Shown in pieces: positions 1 through 7,434 of a stretch of DNA of 64,000 nucleotides. The translations under genes were made by a program, and so were the position numbers. This DNA comes from Paraburkholderia bryophila (GTDB lineage Bacteria; Pseudomonadota; Gammaproteobacteria; Burkholderiales; Burkholderiaceae), in assembly GCF_013409255.1 (NCBI RefSeq), contig NZ_JACCAS010000001.1, positions 3,534,001 to 3,598,000 of the forward strand. The letters are read 5' to 3'. A model generated the notes under the pieces. The model worked only from the letters and a program-made list of their open reading frames with translations. It was not told the origin of the DNA and made no database searches. Within the stretch, counting starts at the first letter, position 1, and the number at the start of each line of letters is the position of its first letter.

Positions 1-1196
1 GCACGCAGTTCGGGTGTGAGCGTCGAGAAGGTCAGCGCGCTCAGCGGCACGAACACGAGTCCGAGTCCGAAGCCCTGAATCACCCCCGGCCAGACGATAT
101 CCGACTCCGACAGCACGATCGTGTAATGCATCATCTGCCACAGCGCGAACGCGGAGATCAGGAAGCCGGCGAGCAGCAACAGCCGCGCGTCGACCCGTTT
201 CAGCAGCCGCCCGGCGAACAGCATCGCGATCATCGTACCGGCGCCGCTGGGCGCGGTGACGAGGCCGGTGGTCGCGACCGGATAGTTCATCAGGTTCTGC
301 AGCATCGGCGGCAGCAACGCGCGCGTGGCGTACATTACCGCGCCGATCACGAAGATGAAAAACGTGCCGGTGGCGAAGTTTGGGTCTTTCAGCAATTCGT
401 ATTTGAAGAACGATTTCTTGCCGACCGTGGCCGTATGCACGAGAAAAAACGCGAACGCGATGGCCGCGACCAATGCTTCGATCACGATCTCATGCGAGCC
501 GAACCAGTCGAGTTGCTCGCCGCGATCGAGCATGGCCTGCAACGCGCCGATCGCGAGGCCGAGTGTGGCGAAGCCGAAGGCGTCGAACTTCGCGTCGGGT
601 TTCGGCGCGCGCGTGGGGAGAAAGGTCGCGACGCCGAACAGCGCGAATGCGCCGATCGGCACGTTGATGAAAAACACCCAGCGCCAGTTATAGCTGTCGG
701 TGAGCCAGCCGCCGAGCGTCGGCCCGAGAATCGGTCCGACCATTACGCCCATGCCCCAGACCGCCATCGCCTGGCCTTGTTTCTCGCGTGGATTGATGTC
801 GAGCAGGATGGACTGCGACAGCGGCACCAGCGACGCGCCGAACACCCCCTGCAGTAAACGCGACGCGACGATCTGCGTGAGCGTTTCCGACAACCCGCAC
901 AGCGCCGACGACACCGTGAAGCCGCCGATCGCGACGATCAGCAGCCGCTTCACGCTCAGCCGGTCGGACAGCCAGCCGGTGAGCGGCGTGGCGATGGCGG
1001 CGGCGACGATGTACGAGGTCAGCACCCACGTGATCTCGTCCTGCGACGCGGACAGCGTGCCTTGCATATGCGGCAGCGCCACGTTGGCGATCGTGCTGTC
1101 GAGCGTTTGAATCAGCGTCGCCAGCATGATCGAGATCGTGATCATGGGCCGGTTGAGCGGCGCGGCGGCGCTGGCCGGCAGGGAGTCGGAAGACAT
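1..1196 (-). CDS. DHA2-family MFS multidrug efflux transporter (EmrB-like), 3' end outside the window
   Basis: About 398 N-terminal residues are visible, reading leftwards off the window edge without a stop. The start is an ATG at 1196-1194. The protein opens with a membrane segment containing LDSTIANVALP, the hallmark of 14-helix DHA2 drug/H+ antiporters. An MFS motif A-like loop (GWLSDRLSVKRLL) follows, then successive hydrophobic helices. Family knowledge predicts proton-driven export of toxic or hydrophobic compounds across the inner membrane, often with an EmrA-type adaptor and outer-membrane channel; neither is visible here. It is divergent from a MarR regulator, with a 12-bp perfect palindrome between them, so MarR repression is likely. 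The substrate is unknown. Confidence 0.88.
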   Translation of the reverse strand, partial: MSSDSLPASAAAPLNRPMITISIMLATLIQTLDSTIANVALPHMQGTLSASQDEITWVLTSYIVAAAIATPLTGWLSDRLSVKRLLIVAIGGFTVSSALCGLSETLTQIVASRLLQGVFGASLVPLSQSILLDINPREKQGQAMAVWGMGVMVGPILGPTLGGWLTDSYNWRWVFFINVPIGAFALFGVATFLPTRAPKPDAKFDAFGFATLGLAIGALQAMLDRGEQLDWFGSHEIVIEALVAAIAFAFFLVHTATVGKKSFFKYELLKDPNFATGTFFIFVIGAVMYATRALLPPMLQNLMNYPVATTGLVTAPSGAGTMIAMLFAGRLLKRVDARLLLLAGFLISAFALWQMMHYTIVLSESDIVWPGVIQGFGLGLVFVPLSALTFSTLTPELR

Positions 1197-1219
1197 GAAT
1201 GAGTGGCGTGGCCGAATAG

Positions 1220-1231
1220 TAAGCATGCTTA
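1220..1231. promoter_or_regulatory. Palindromic candidate MarR operator
   Basis: TAAGCATGCTTA is a perfect 12-bp palindrome. It sits 24 bp upstream of the efflux-pump start and 100 bp upstream of the divergent MarR gene. MarR dimers typically bind short palindromes between divergent promoters. The assignment rests on symmetry and position only. Confidence 0.5.
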
Positions 1232-1330
1232 GTATATCGGCTCGAAACGGCGCCGCAATCGGGAGTTATGCGGAGCCTGAATTGCGCGGCTTCAATCGCG
1301 GAAACGCCGGCGGCTTCGTATAATCCGCGC

Positions 1331-1774
1331 ATGAAAACCCAACTCGATGAGCGCTTCGGCTTTCTGATTTCCGACGTCGGCCGTCTGACGGGCAAGCGTT
1401 TCGACGATCTTGCGAAGTCATCGGTCGATCTGACGCGCGCGCAGTGTCGCGTGCTGGCTTACCTCGCGCATTACGGCGACATCAATCAGGCGCGCCTCGC
1501 GGACCTGCTCGAAGTCGCGCCGATCTCGGCGGGCCGTTTGCTCGACCGGATGGAAGAGGGCGGCTGGATCGAGCGGACCGCCAATCCGCAGGACCGCCGC
1601 GAGCGCCAGGTCGGCATGACGCCGAAGGCCGAGCGCACGCTCGGCAAAGCGCGCAAGGTCGGCGACGAAGTCGCGCTCGAAGCGCTGGACGGTTTCAGCG
1701 ACGGCGAAGCGAAGCAGTTGATCGCGCTGCTGCAACGGGTGCGCGGCAATCTGAGCCGGTTGGTGGATCGCTGA
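1331..1774 (+). CDS. MarR-family transcriptional regulator
   Basis: This 147-residue protein is the usual MarR length. The winged helix-turn-helix is visible in the middle: QARLADLLEVAPISAGRLLD as recognition region, then the wing residues NPQDRRERQVGMTPKAE. The DxRxR-type wing (DRRERQ) is characteristic. The start at 1331 is the first ATG that gives a normal MarR N-terminus; a longer upstream reading frame exists but adds non-family residues. It is divergent from a DHA2 efflux gene, which suggests a ligand-responsive repressor of that pump and of itself. The inducing ligand cannot be inferred. Confidence 0.92.
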   Translation: MKTQLDERFGFLISDVGRLTGKRFDDLAKSSVDLTRAQCRVLAYLAHYGDINQARLADLLEVAPISAGRLLDRMEEGGWIERTANPQDRRERQVGMTPKAERTLGKARKVGDEVALEALDGFSDGEAKQLIALLQRVRGNLSRLVDR

Positions 1775-2036
1775 ATCGACCGCGGCGCTTCGCTCAGCAT
1801 CCCGCATTTCTCCCGACGATCGCCATCGATCCGTCATTGCGACGTTGAACCACGCCGCCAATGGCTTTCGACCATGCCAACATGGTTAGGCGGGCATCAC
1901 CTGATCTTTCACGCTCTGCGGTCCCCGCACAAGACTGGCGCGTTTGCCGCTAGCCTGGGACGTTCAACGTCGCAAACTGTCGTGCACGCTGCGCACGGTT
2001 TGCAAGTCGACCGGCATCGCCGTGGGAGAGTGAAGG

Positions 2037-3764
2037 ATGAAAACCGTCGCAACAAGAACCGCCTGGATCGTGTCCACACTGGCGCTGGCCGGCTGCGGCG
2101 GCGAAGATGCGCCGCAGTCGCAGCAGCAACACACCGCTGCGCAGAAACGGGCTTCGGTACTGAAGCCGTATCTGGATCAGACGGTGGCCTGGCGCCCGTG
2201 CGACAAGAACCGGTTGCCTGCCGCCTGGGCGGCATTGGCGGACAATCCGCGCTTTCGTTGCGCGAGCATTCGTGCCCCGATGGATTGGGGCGATCCGGAA
2301 AAAGGCGAGATTACGCTCGCACTAACGCGGGTCGCCGCGAAAGATCCCGCAACGCGCCTCGGCTCGCTCCTATTCAATCCCGGCGGACCCGGCGCGGATG
2401 GTCTTCTGGCCAACGTCCAGTTCTCCGCGCGGATAACCGGCGGTCGGATCGCGGCCGAACGGGAAGTGGCCAGCCGGTACGATCTGATCGGTTTTTCGCC
2501 ACGGGGCATGGGTTCGAGCACGCAGTTGACCTGTAACTCGGACGAGCGTCCCAGCACGGTCTTGTGGAGCGGCGACACCCACGCGTCTACCGTGAATGCG
2601 CTGCTGCGCAATGTCGAACTCAAATCGCGGGCCTGCCAGGACAAACCGCTCGCGCCGTATATCGACACGGCGCAAATGGCGCAGGACATGGATCTGATCC
2701 GGGCTATCTCCGGCGACGCCAAACTCAATTACATCGGCCACTCGTACGGCTCGTGGCTCGGCGCCTGGTATGCGGGTCTGTTTCCCGATCGGGTTGGACG
2801 AATGGTGCTGAGCGGCAACACGGACTTCTCCGCGCGGACCTGGGCCGAAGGCGGCATCCTGTTGCAGCCGCCCGCAACCCAACGCATCGCCGACGAGATT
2901 GTCGGGCCCTATGCGGCACGCCATGACACGACCTTCAATCTGGGCGCCGATCCGGCAGCGACGGGGCAGCTCTTTGCCGCCTTCTCGCCGGCGTTGAAAG
3001 CAGCGACCGTTGCCGCGCTCCGCGAATCGCGGGTATTCGCGTTGTCGGGCTATATCGACGACGGGGTGTCGGTGTTCGTGGCGGCGAAGGGGCTTGGGCA
3101 GATACTCGAGCAGAACCCGGGCACTACGCAGGAGCGGACGCTGGCGCTCGCCAGGCATCACGTTTTCTCGAGCCATCCACCGGCGAGTGAGATGGCGCAG
3201 GAGATCGCAACGAAGACGCTGATCCCGAAGTACTTCGAGGCGATGCAACAGCCTCCGCGTGAGGAAAGCACGCTGCGCGTGGATACCGAGGAGGCCGTGG
3301 ATCTCGCCGTCATGTGCAACGACACACCCGCGCTCAGTACGGATCGGCAATTCTGGATCGACAAACACGTCGACTATGCGCAGCGCTACCCATTGGGCAG
3401 CGGCGTGCTGGGTGGCAGCGTGCTCAACTACAGTTGTCTGTTCTGGAACCCGCCGCAAGCCGCCGCGATCAAGCCGACTCTCGACGAAGTGGCGCGTGCG
3501 CCGTCGATCGTGATGATCCAGGCGGAATTCGACGGCATGACCGCCGCCGAGGGCGCACTGCGCATGTTCGACGGCTTGCCGAATGCAAGCCTGCTCTACC
3601 TGAAGGACGAATATTCGCATAGCAGCTATCCATCGGGTAACCCATGCGCGGACGAGCCGGTCACGCAGTATTTGCTGCATGGCACGCCGCCGCCACGGCG
3701 AGTGGACTGCTCGCAAAACCGCGAGCTGTCACTCGATAATTTGCACGAGCCGGAGGTGGTCTGA
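2037..3764 (+). CDS. Secreted lipoprotein alpha/beta hydrolase, TAP-like (S33-type) peptidase/esterase
   Basis: This 575-residue protein has a lipoprotein signal peptide ending in LALAGC with the lipidated Cys at residue 20, so it should be membrane anchored outside the cytoplasm. A classical nucleophile elbow GHSYG places the catalytic Ser near residue 236. The C-terminal part (QAEFDGMT, then YSHSSYPSG) resembles the TAP-like C-terminal domain of tripeptidyl aminopeptidase-related hydrolases and provides plausible Asp and His. An oxyanion-type NPGGPG segment is present around residue 116, typical of proline iminopeptidase/TAP relatives. Substrate (peptide or ester) is not determinable. It stands alone, about 260 bp downstream of marR; nothing recognisable lies in the gap. 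Confidence 0.85.
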   Translation: MKTVATRTAWIVSTLALAGCGGEDAPQSQQQHTAAQKRASVLKPYLDQTVAWRPCDKNRLPAAWAALADNPRFRCASIRAPMDWGDPEKGEITLALTRVAAKDPATRLGSLLFNPGGPGADGLLANVQFSARITGGRIAAEREVASRYDLIGFSPRGMGSSTQLTCNSDERPSTVLWSGDTHASTVNALLRNVELKSRACQDKPLAPYIDTAQMAQDMDLIRAISGDAKLNYIGHSYGSWLGAWYAGLFPDRVGRMVLSGNTDFSARTWAEGGILLQPPATQRIADEIVGPYAARHDTTFNLGADPAATGQLFAAFSPALKAATVAALRESRVFALSGYIDDGVSVFVAAKGLGQILEQNPGTTQERTLALARHHVFSSHPPASEMAQEIATKTLIPKYFEAMQQPPREESTLRVDTEEAVDLAVMCNDTPALSTDRQFWIDKHVDYAQRYPLGSGVLGGSVLNYSCLFWNPPQAAAIKPTLDEVARAPSIVMIQAEFDGMTAAEGALRMFDGLPNASLLYLKDEYSHSSYPSGNPCADEPVTQYLLHGTPPPRRVDCSQNRELSLDNLHEPEVV

Positions 3765-3894
3765 CCGATGCGGTGGGTCGGCACGGTGGCGGTTTGTCGA
3801 ACGGGACGCTGCTTTTTCTTACAAAGACAAAAGCCGTTTGTAACGTAATTGCCACGTCCCGGTAATAAATTGGAAGTTTTCCCTCTGGCCTTCC

Positions 3895-4758
3895 ATGCTC
3901 GCTCCGCTTCTGGTTGCCTTTTATGAAACCGTCCGGCAGGGCAGCGTGACGGCTGCGGCAAAGCGCCTCGAAGTCAGCCAGCCGACCATCACCGCGCGTA
4001 TCCAGCAACTCGAAAAGCAGTACGGCGTCGAACTGTTCCATCGGCGCGGCAGCCGCTTCGATCTGACCGACGCGGGCGCGGCGCTGATGCCGCTGATCGA
4101 CCGGATGCAGCAAACCGAAAGCGATATCGATTTCACGCTGCGCAACGAACGCGAATTGGCGGCCGGCAATCTGCGGGTCGGTGCGACCGGGCCGTACTAC
4201 ATTTTGCCGGCGATCGCGGCGTTTCATCGGCAGTATCCGGCTGTGAAGATTCACATCGAGATCGGCAACTCGCAGCAGATTCTCGACGCGTTGCTCGACT
4301 TCCGCGTCGATCTCGCGGTGTCGTCGCAACGTGTCGACGATCCGCGTTTCGCACGCCGTACGATCGCCGACGATCCGCTCGTCGTGGTCGCGCATTGCCG
4401 GCATCCGCTGGCGGCGCAGAAAGTGGTGCGGCTCGCCGACGTCGCCGCGCATACGCTGCTGTTGCGCGAGCCCGGTTCGCGTACCCGCGAGGCAACCGAG
4501 ACCGCGCTCAAACGTATCGGTCTCGAACCCGCGATGCTGATCGAAATCGGCAGCCGCGAAGCGATCTACGAAGCGATCCGTCACAACATGGGCTGCACGC
4601 TGATGCCGGTCGGCGAAGCGCCGGCGCATCCGGATCTGCGGCAGCTTCCGCTTGAATCGGACGCGCCGATCCTGCAGGAATATCTGTATCACCTGCAGGC
4701 GCGTGCGAGCTCGCGGTTGATCACGTCATTCATGGCTAATGTCGAGGCGCCGGCTTAA
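3895..4758 (+). CDS. LysR-family transcriptional regulator
   Basis: This 287-residue protein is of typical LysR length. The N-terminal HTH is clear (VTAAAKRLEVSQPTITARIQ, then LEKQYGVELFHRRG). It is followed by a periplasmic-binding-like effector domain beginning about residue 90 (LRVGATGPYYILPAIAAFHR). The region just upstream is AT-rich (TTTGTAACGTAATTG), consistent with a promoter. The next gene downstream, 190 bp away on the same strand, starts an exported phosphoesterase cluster. Regulation of that cluster is possible but only a positional inference, because LysR proteins more often control divergent genes. Confidence 0.92.
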   Translation: MLAPLLVAFYETVRQGSVTAAAKRLEVSQPTITARIQQLEKQYGVELFHRRGSRFDLTDAGAALMPLIDRMQQTESDIDFTLRNERELAAGNLRVGATGPYYILPAIAAFHRQYPAVKIHIEIGNSQQILDALLDFRVDLAVSSQRVDDPRFARRTIADDPLVVVAHCRHPLAAQKVVRLADVAAHTLLLREPGSRTREATETALKRIGLEPAMLIEIGSREAIYEAIRHNMGCTLMPVGEAPAHPDLRQLPLESDAPILQEYLYHLQARASSRLITSFMANVEAPA

Positions 4759-4948
4759 CACGCTTCACGAACCAGAATGAAGAAGTAGCGTCAGGCATCG
4801 CCCGTAAAAAAAGCCGCCCTCACAAAATGGCTGATGCCGGTATCGGCCAGCTTGCGTAGAACGACATATCCGCGTCGCCCGCGGTCCCTATCGTTGCATC
4901 GATTCGCCGGATGGTCCGGCGCACATCGGCATCGGAGAGGGGACGAAC

Positions 4949-7063
4949 ATGAGACGGCACACCGTCGTGCAATTGGCATGCGCACTAGCGCTGCTCGGCG
5001 CGCTCAGCGCTACGGCGAGCTTGAGCGGTTGCGGCGGCGGCGTGTCGCAATCGGGCGGCAGCGGTTCCGGCGGCACCTCGGGCAGCGGCGCGGCGAACAC
5101 GCAACCCGGCACGCCGGCGAGCACGCCTGCGGCCACCGGTCCCGCAGCGAAGAAAATGCTGCTGGTCGAACTGGACGGCGTGACCTACAACGCGTTGAGC
5201 GCGGGCATGGCCGGCGGCACCTTGCCGAATCTCGCGAAGCTGACCTTGGCGCCCGCTTATAGCGGTGGCGTCAACGGCACGCTGTCGCAGCAACCGAACC
5301 TCGACACACCCGGCTGGGCGAGCATCCTGACGGGCACCTGGGCCGATCGTCACCAGATCAACTCCGACGCGCCGAATCAGGCCTCGCACAGCAGCACCGT
5401 CTTCCAGCTTCTCAAGACCGCGGGCTTCGGCACGATGGGCGCGGCCGTCGATTCGAGCGGCCTTGCTGCGCTGCTGACGCCGGATCAGAACGCCGGCAAT
5501 CTCAACACGTTGGTGAATTGCGCCTCCGTCGACGCCTGCGTCACGCAGAACGGCGTGAGCATGATCGACAACGGCTATTCGCTGGTGGTCGCGCAATACC
5601 ACTCGGCGCAGGACGCGGCGCTCAACGCCGGCCTGTCGTCGACGAACTACGCGAGCACGCTGACGCAACTGGACAGCGCGCTCGGCACGCTGGTCGCCGA
5701 AACCGCCAAACGCAGCAATGAAAACTGGCTGGTCGTGGTGACCAGCAGCCACGGCCTGAACGCGGCCGGCGGTACCGACGGTTTGCCGCTGCCGCTCGAA
5801 TCGACCAGCTTCATCGCGCTGAATCAGGCGCCGAACGCGCGCCTCGGCAACACGACCGCGCCGTCGACGATGGCCGCGCTCTACACGCGCGCCAGCATCG
5901 CCGACGTCACGCCGACGCTGCTCGCTTATCAGAGCGCGCTGCCGGGCGCCGCGACCTATGCGCTCGACGGCGGTCAACTGATCGGCGCGACGCCGGTCTC
6001 GCAACTGATCGGCACGACCGGCAGCGACAACGCCAGCCTCGTACTGACGTGGGCCGCGCCGGCCAGCGGTGCGATCAGCGTGCTGCGCAACGGCACGGTG
6101 ATCGCCAGCCTGCCCGCCGGCACCGCGACCTACACCGACAGCCAGCTCGGCCTGACCGCAACGGGCGTCTATCCGTTCAATTACACGGTCGTGGCCGGCA
6201 GCGCGCCGCTCGCGACGATCACTCAGGTCGTCTACGTGCAACCGCCGCCGCCTCCGCCGCCCCCGCCGCCGCTCGCGACCACGCTGACCACCGGGTTGAG
6301 CAGCTACTACCCGTTCGGCGCGCTGCCGCCGGTCGATCGCCTGAACGCCAGCACGATGGGCCCGTGGGCCGCAGACGCCGACGGCGGCTCGCTGTTCGCC
6401 GATCCGTTCGGCGGCAAGGGTTTGCAGATCGACACGCATACGGTCGACACCAACGGCTTCGACGGCTACAAGCTGACGCAGACCAACGACGTGACGACTC
6501 ACGCGCAGTTCACGATCGGCTTCTGGTTCTACACGTCGTGCGCGAATCTGACGGGCAACGGCACGCCGATCTTCTCGAACAAGAACTACTACTCGGGCGG
6601 CAATGCGGGCATCGCGATCGGTCTGTTCCCGGGGTCGAGCGCGAGCTGCAACATCCGCTTCAATCTCGGCGACGGCAGCACGCGTAACGACATCAACAGC
6701 CTGAATGTCAGTGCGAACAAGTGGACCTACCTCGCACTCACCATCGACACGGCGGCGAAGAAGATCAATGCCTACGTGTTCGATCCGGTGCTCGGCGAAC
6801 AGAAGGTGCTGGCCCAGACCTTGAGCGTGAACATCGCCAAGCTGCCGGGTCTCGGCGTGTTCGGGCTGAACGAGGACGGCACCGGCCACTACTACATGAA
6901 TGCCTGTAACGACACGCCGCCGTACACCGTCGGCAAGTGCGCGGCCACGCCGCCGGACGTGCAGGCGTTCAGCGACCTCGCGTTGTGGACCCGTGTCGTC
7001 ACCGAGACCGAGTTGCAGTCGGTGTTCGGTTCAGGTCAGCCGCTGTCCACGCTCACTCACTAA
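4949..7063 (+). CDS. Exported lipoprotein phosphodiesterase/alkaline-phosphatase-superfamily protein with C-terminal LamG-like domain
   Basis: This 704-residue protein has a lipoprotein signal (SLSGC, Cys at about residue 28) followed by a Gly/Ser-rich linker. Residues about 65-400 resemble type I phosphodiesterases/nucleotide pyrophosphatases: LLVELDGVTYNAL at the first metal-ligand strand, NLDTPGWASILTG near the nucleophile, and VVVTSSHG at the late metal-binding strand. A short Fn3-like stretch and a run of prolines (around 6240-6270) lead to a C-terminal concanavalin A/LamG-like jelly-roll (FTIGFWFYTS, LGVFGLNEDG). It is probably a surface-exposed phosphoester hydrolase with a binding module; the substrate is unknown. 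It is followed after 13 bp by a small lipoprotein gene and then a phospholipase C. Confidence 0.78.
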   Translation: MRRHTVVQLACALALLGALSATASLSGCGGGVSQSGGSGSGGTSGSGAANTQPGTPASTPAATGPAAKKMLLVELDGVTYNALSAGMAGGTLPNLAKLTLAPAYSGGVNGTLSQQPNLDTPGWASILTGTWADRHQINSDAPNQASHSSTVFQLLKTAGFGTMGAAVDSSGLAALLTPDQNAGNLNTLVNCASVDACVTQNGVSMIDNGYSLVVAQYHSAQDAALNAGLSSTNYASTLTQLDSALGTLVAETAKRSNENWLVVVTSSHGLNAAGGTDGLPLPLESTSFIALNQAPNARLGNTTAPSTMAALYTRASIADVTPTLLAYQSALPGAATYALDGGQLIGATPVSQLIGTTGSDNASLVLTWAAPASGAISVLRNGTVIASLPAGTATYTDSQLGLTATGVYPFNYTVVAGSAPLATITQVVYVQPPPPPPPPPPLATTLTTGLSSYYPFGALPPVDRLNASTMGPWAADADGGSLFADPFGGKGLQIDTHTVDTNGFDGYKLTQTNDVTTHAQFTIGFWFYTSCANLTGNGTPIFSNKNYYSGGNAGIAIGLFPGSSASCNIRFNLGDGSTRNDINSLNVSANKWTYLALTIDTAAKKINAYVFDPVLGEQKVLAQTLSVNIAKLPGLGVFGLNEDGTGHYYMNACNDTPPYTVGKCAATPPDVQAFSDLALWTRVVTETELQSVFGSGQPLSTLTH

Positions 7064-7076
7064 CCGGAGTCTCGCG

Positions 7077-7388
7077 ATGAATCCGACACGTTCTTTTCCG
7101 AACGCGCAGCCGCTGCGTGAACCGCGCGAGACGCGCGGCCTGCTGGCAACCATGGCCTTTTGCGCGCTGTGCTGCATCGCGTTGGCTGGTTGCGACGGCA
7201 GCTCGAACGGCAGCAGCGCGAGCGGTTCCAGCGGCAGTCCCGCAGCCGCGAACAACGCGGCGGCCGGCGCGGGCGGCGCGAGCGCGGCGGTGCCGATCGT
7301 CGCCGCGCCCGCGTCCGGCGCCTGCGTCGCTTTGGGCGCGAGCGCCGTGCAGCCATTGCAGAACACGCAACTCGTCTGCGCGCCGTGA
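7077..7388 (+). CDS. Small lipoprotein of unknown function
   Basis: This 103-residue protein starts at an ATG 13 bp after the preceding stop, with a GGAGT ribosome-binding site 7 bases before it. A hydrophobic segment ends in IALAGC, a lipobox with the Cys near residue 38. The rest is a low-complexity Ser/Gly/Ala stretch ending in a short tail with two further Cys residues (GACVALG and QLVCAP), possibly disulphide bonded. No family was recognised. Its position between two exported phospho-ester hydrolases, in one operon, suggests an accessory role in the same envelope process. A longer frame starts upstream but overlaps the previous gene. Confidence 0.6.
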   Translation: MNPTRSFPNAQPLREPRETRGLLATMAFCALCCIALAGCDGSSNGSSASGSSGSPAAANNAAAGAGGASAAVPIVAAPASGACVALGASAVQPLQNTQLVCAP

Positions 7389-7434
7389 CCCACGTGCGCG
7401 CCCCCATTCCGACGACGACCCCAACACGCCCAAC

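Noticed and set aside
6240..6275. Simple-sequence repeat CCGCCG-type tract as phase-variation element
   Set aside because: It encodes a poly-proline linker, the repeat is imperfect and in a coding frame where triplet changes would not alter the frame.
4985..6889. 634-residue ORF antisense to the phosphodiesterase gene, and similar long antisense ORFs (for example 7441-9108, 13294-14343, 39695-41380)
   Set aside because: They are Arg/Ala-rich, lack recognisable domains and mirror real genes with strong family matches; high GC creates such frames.
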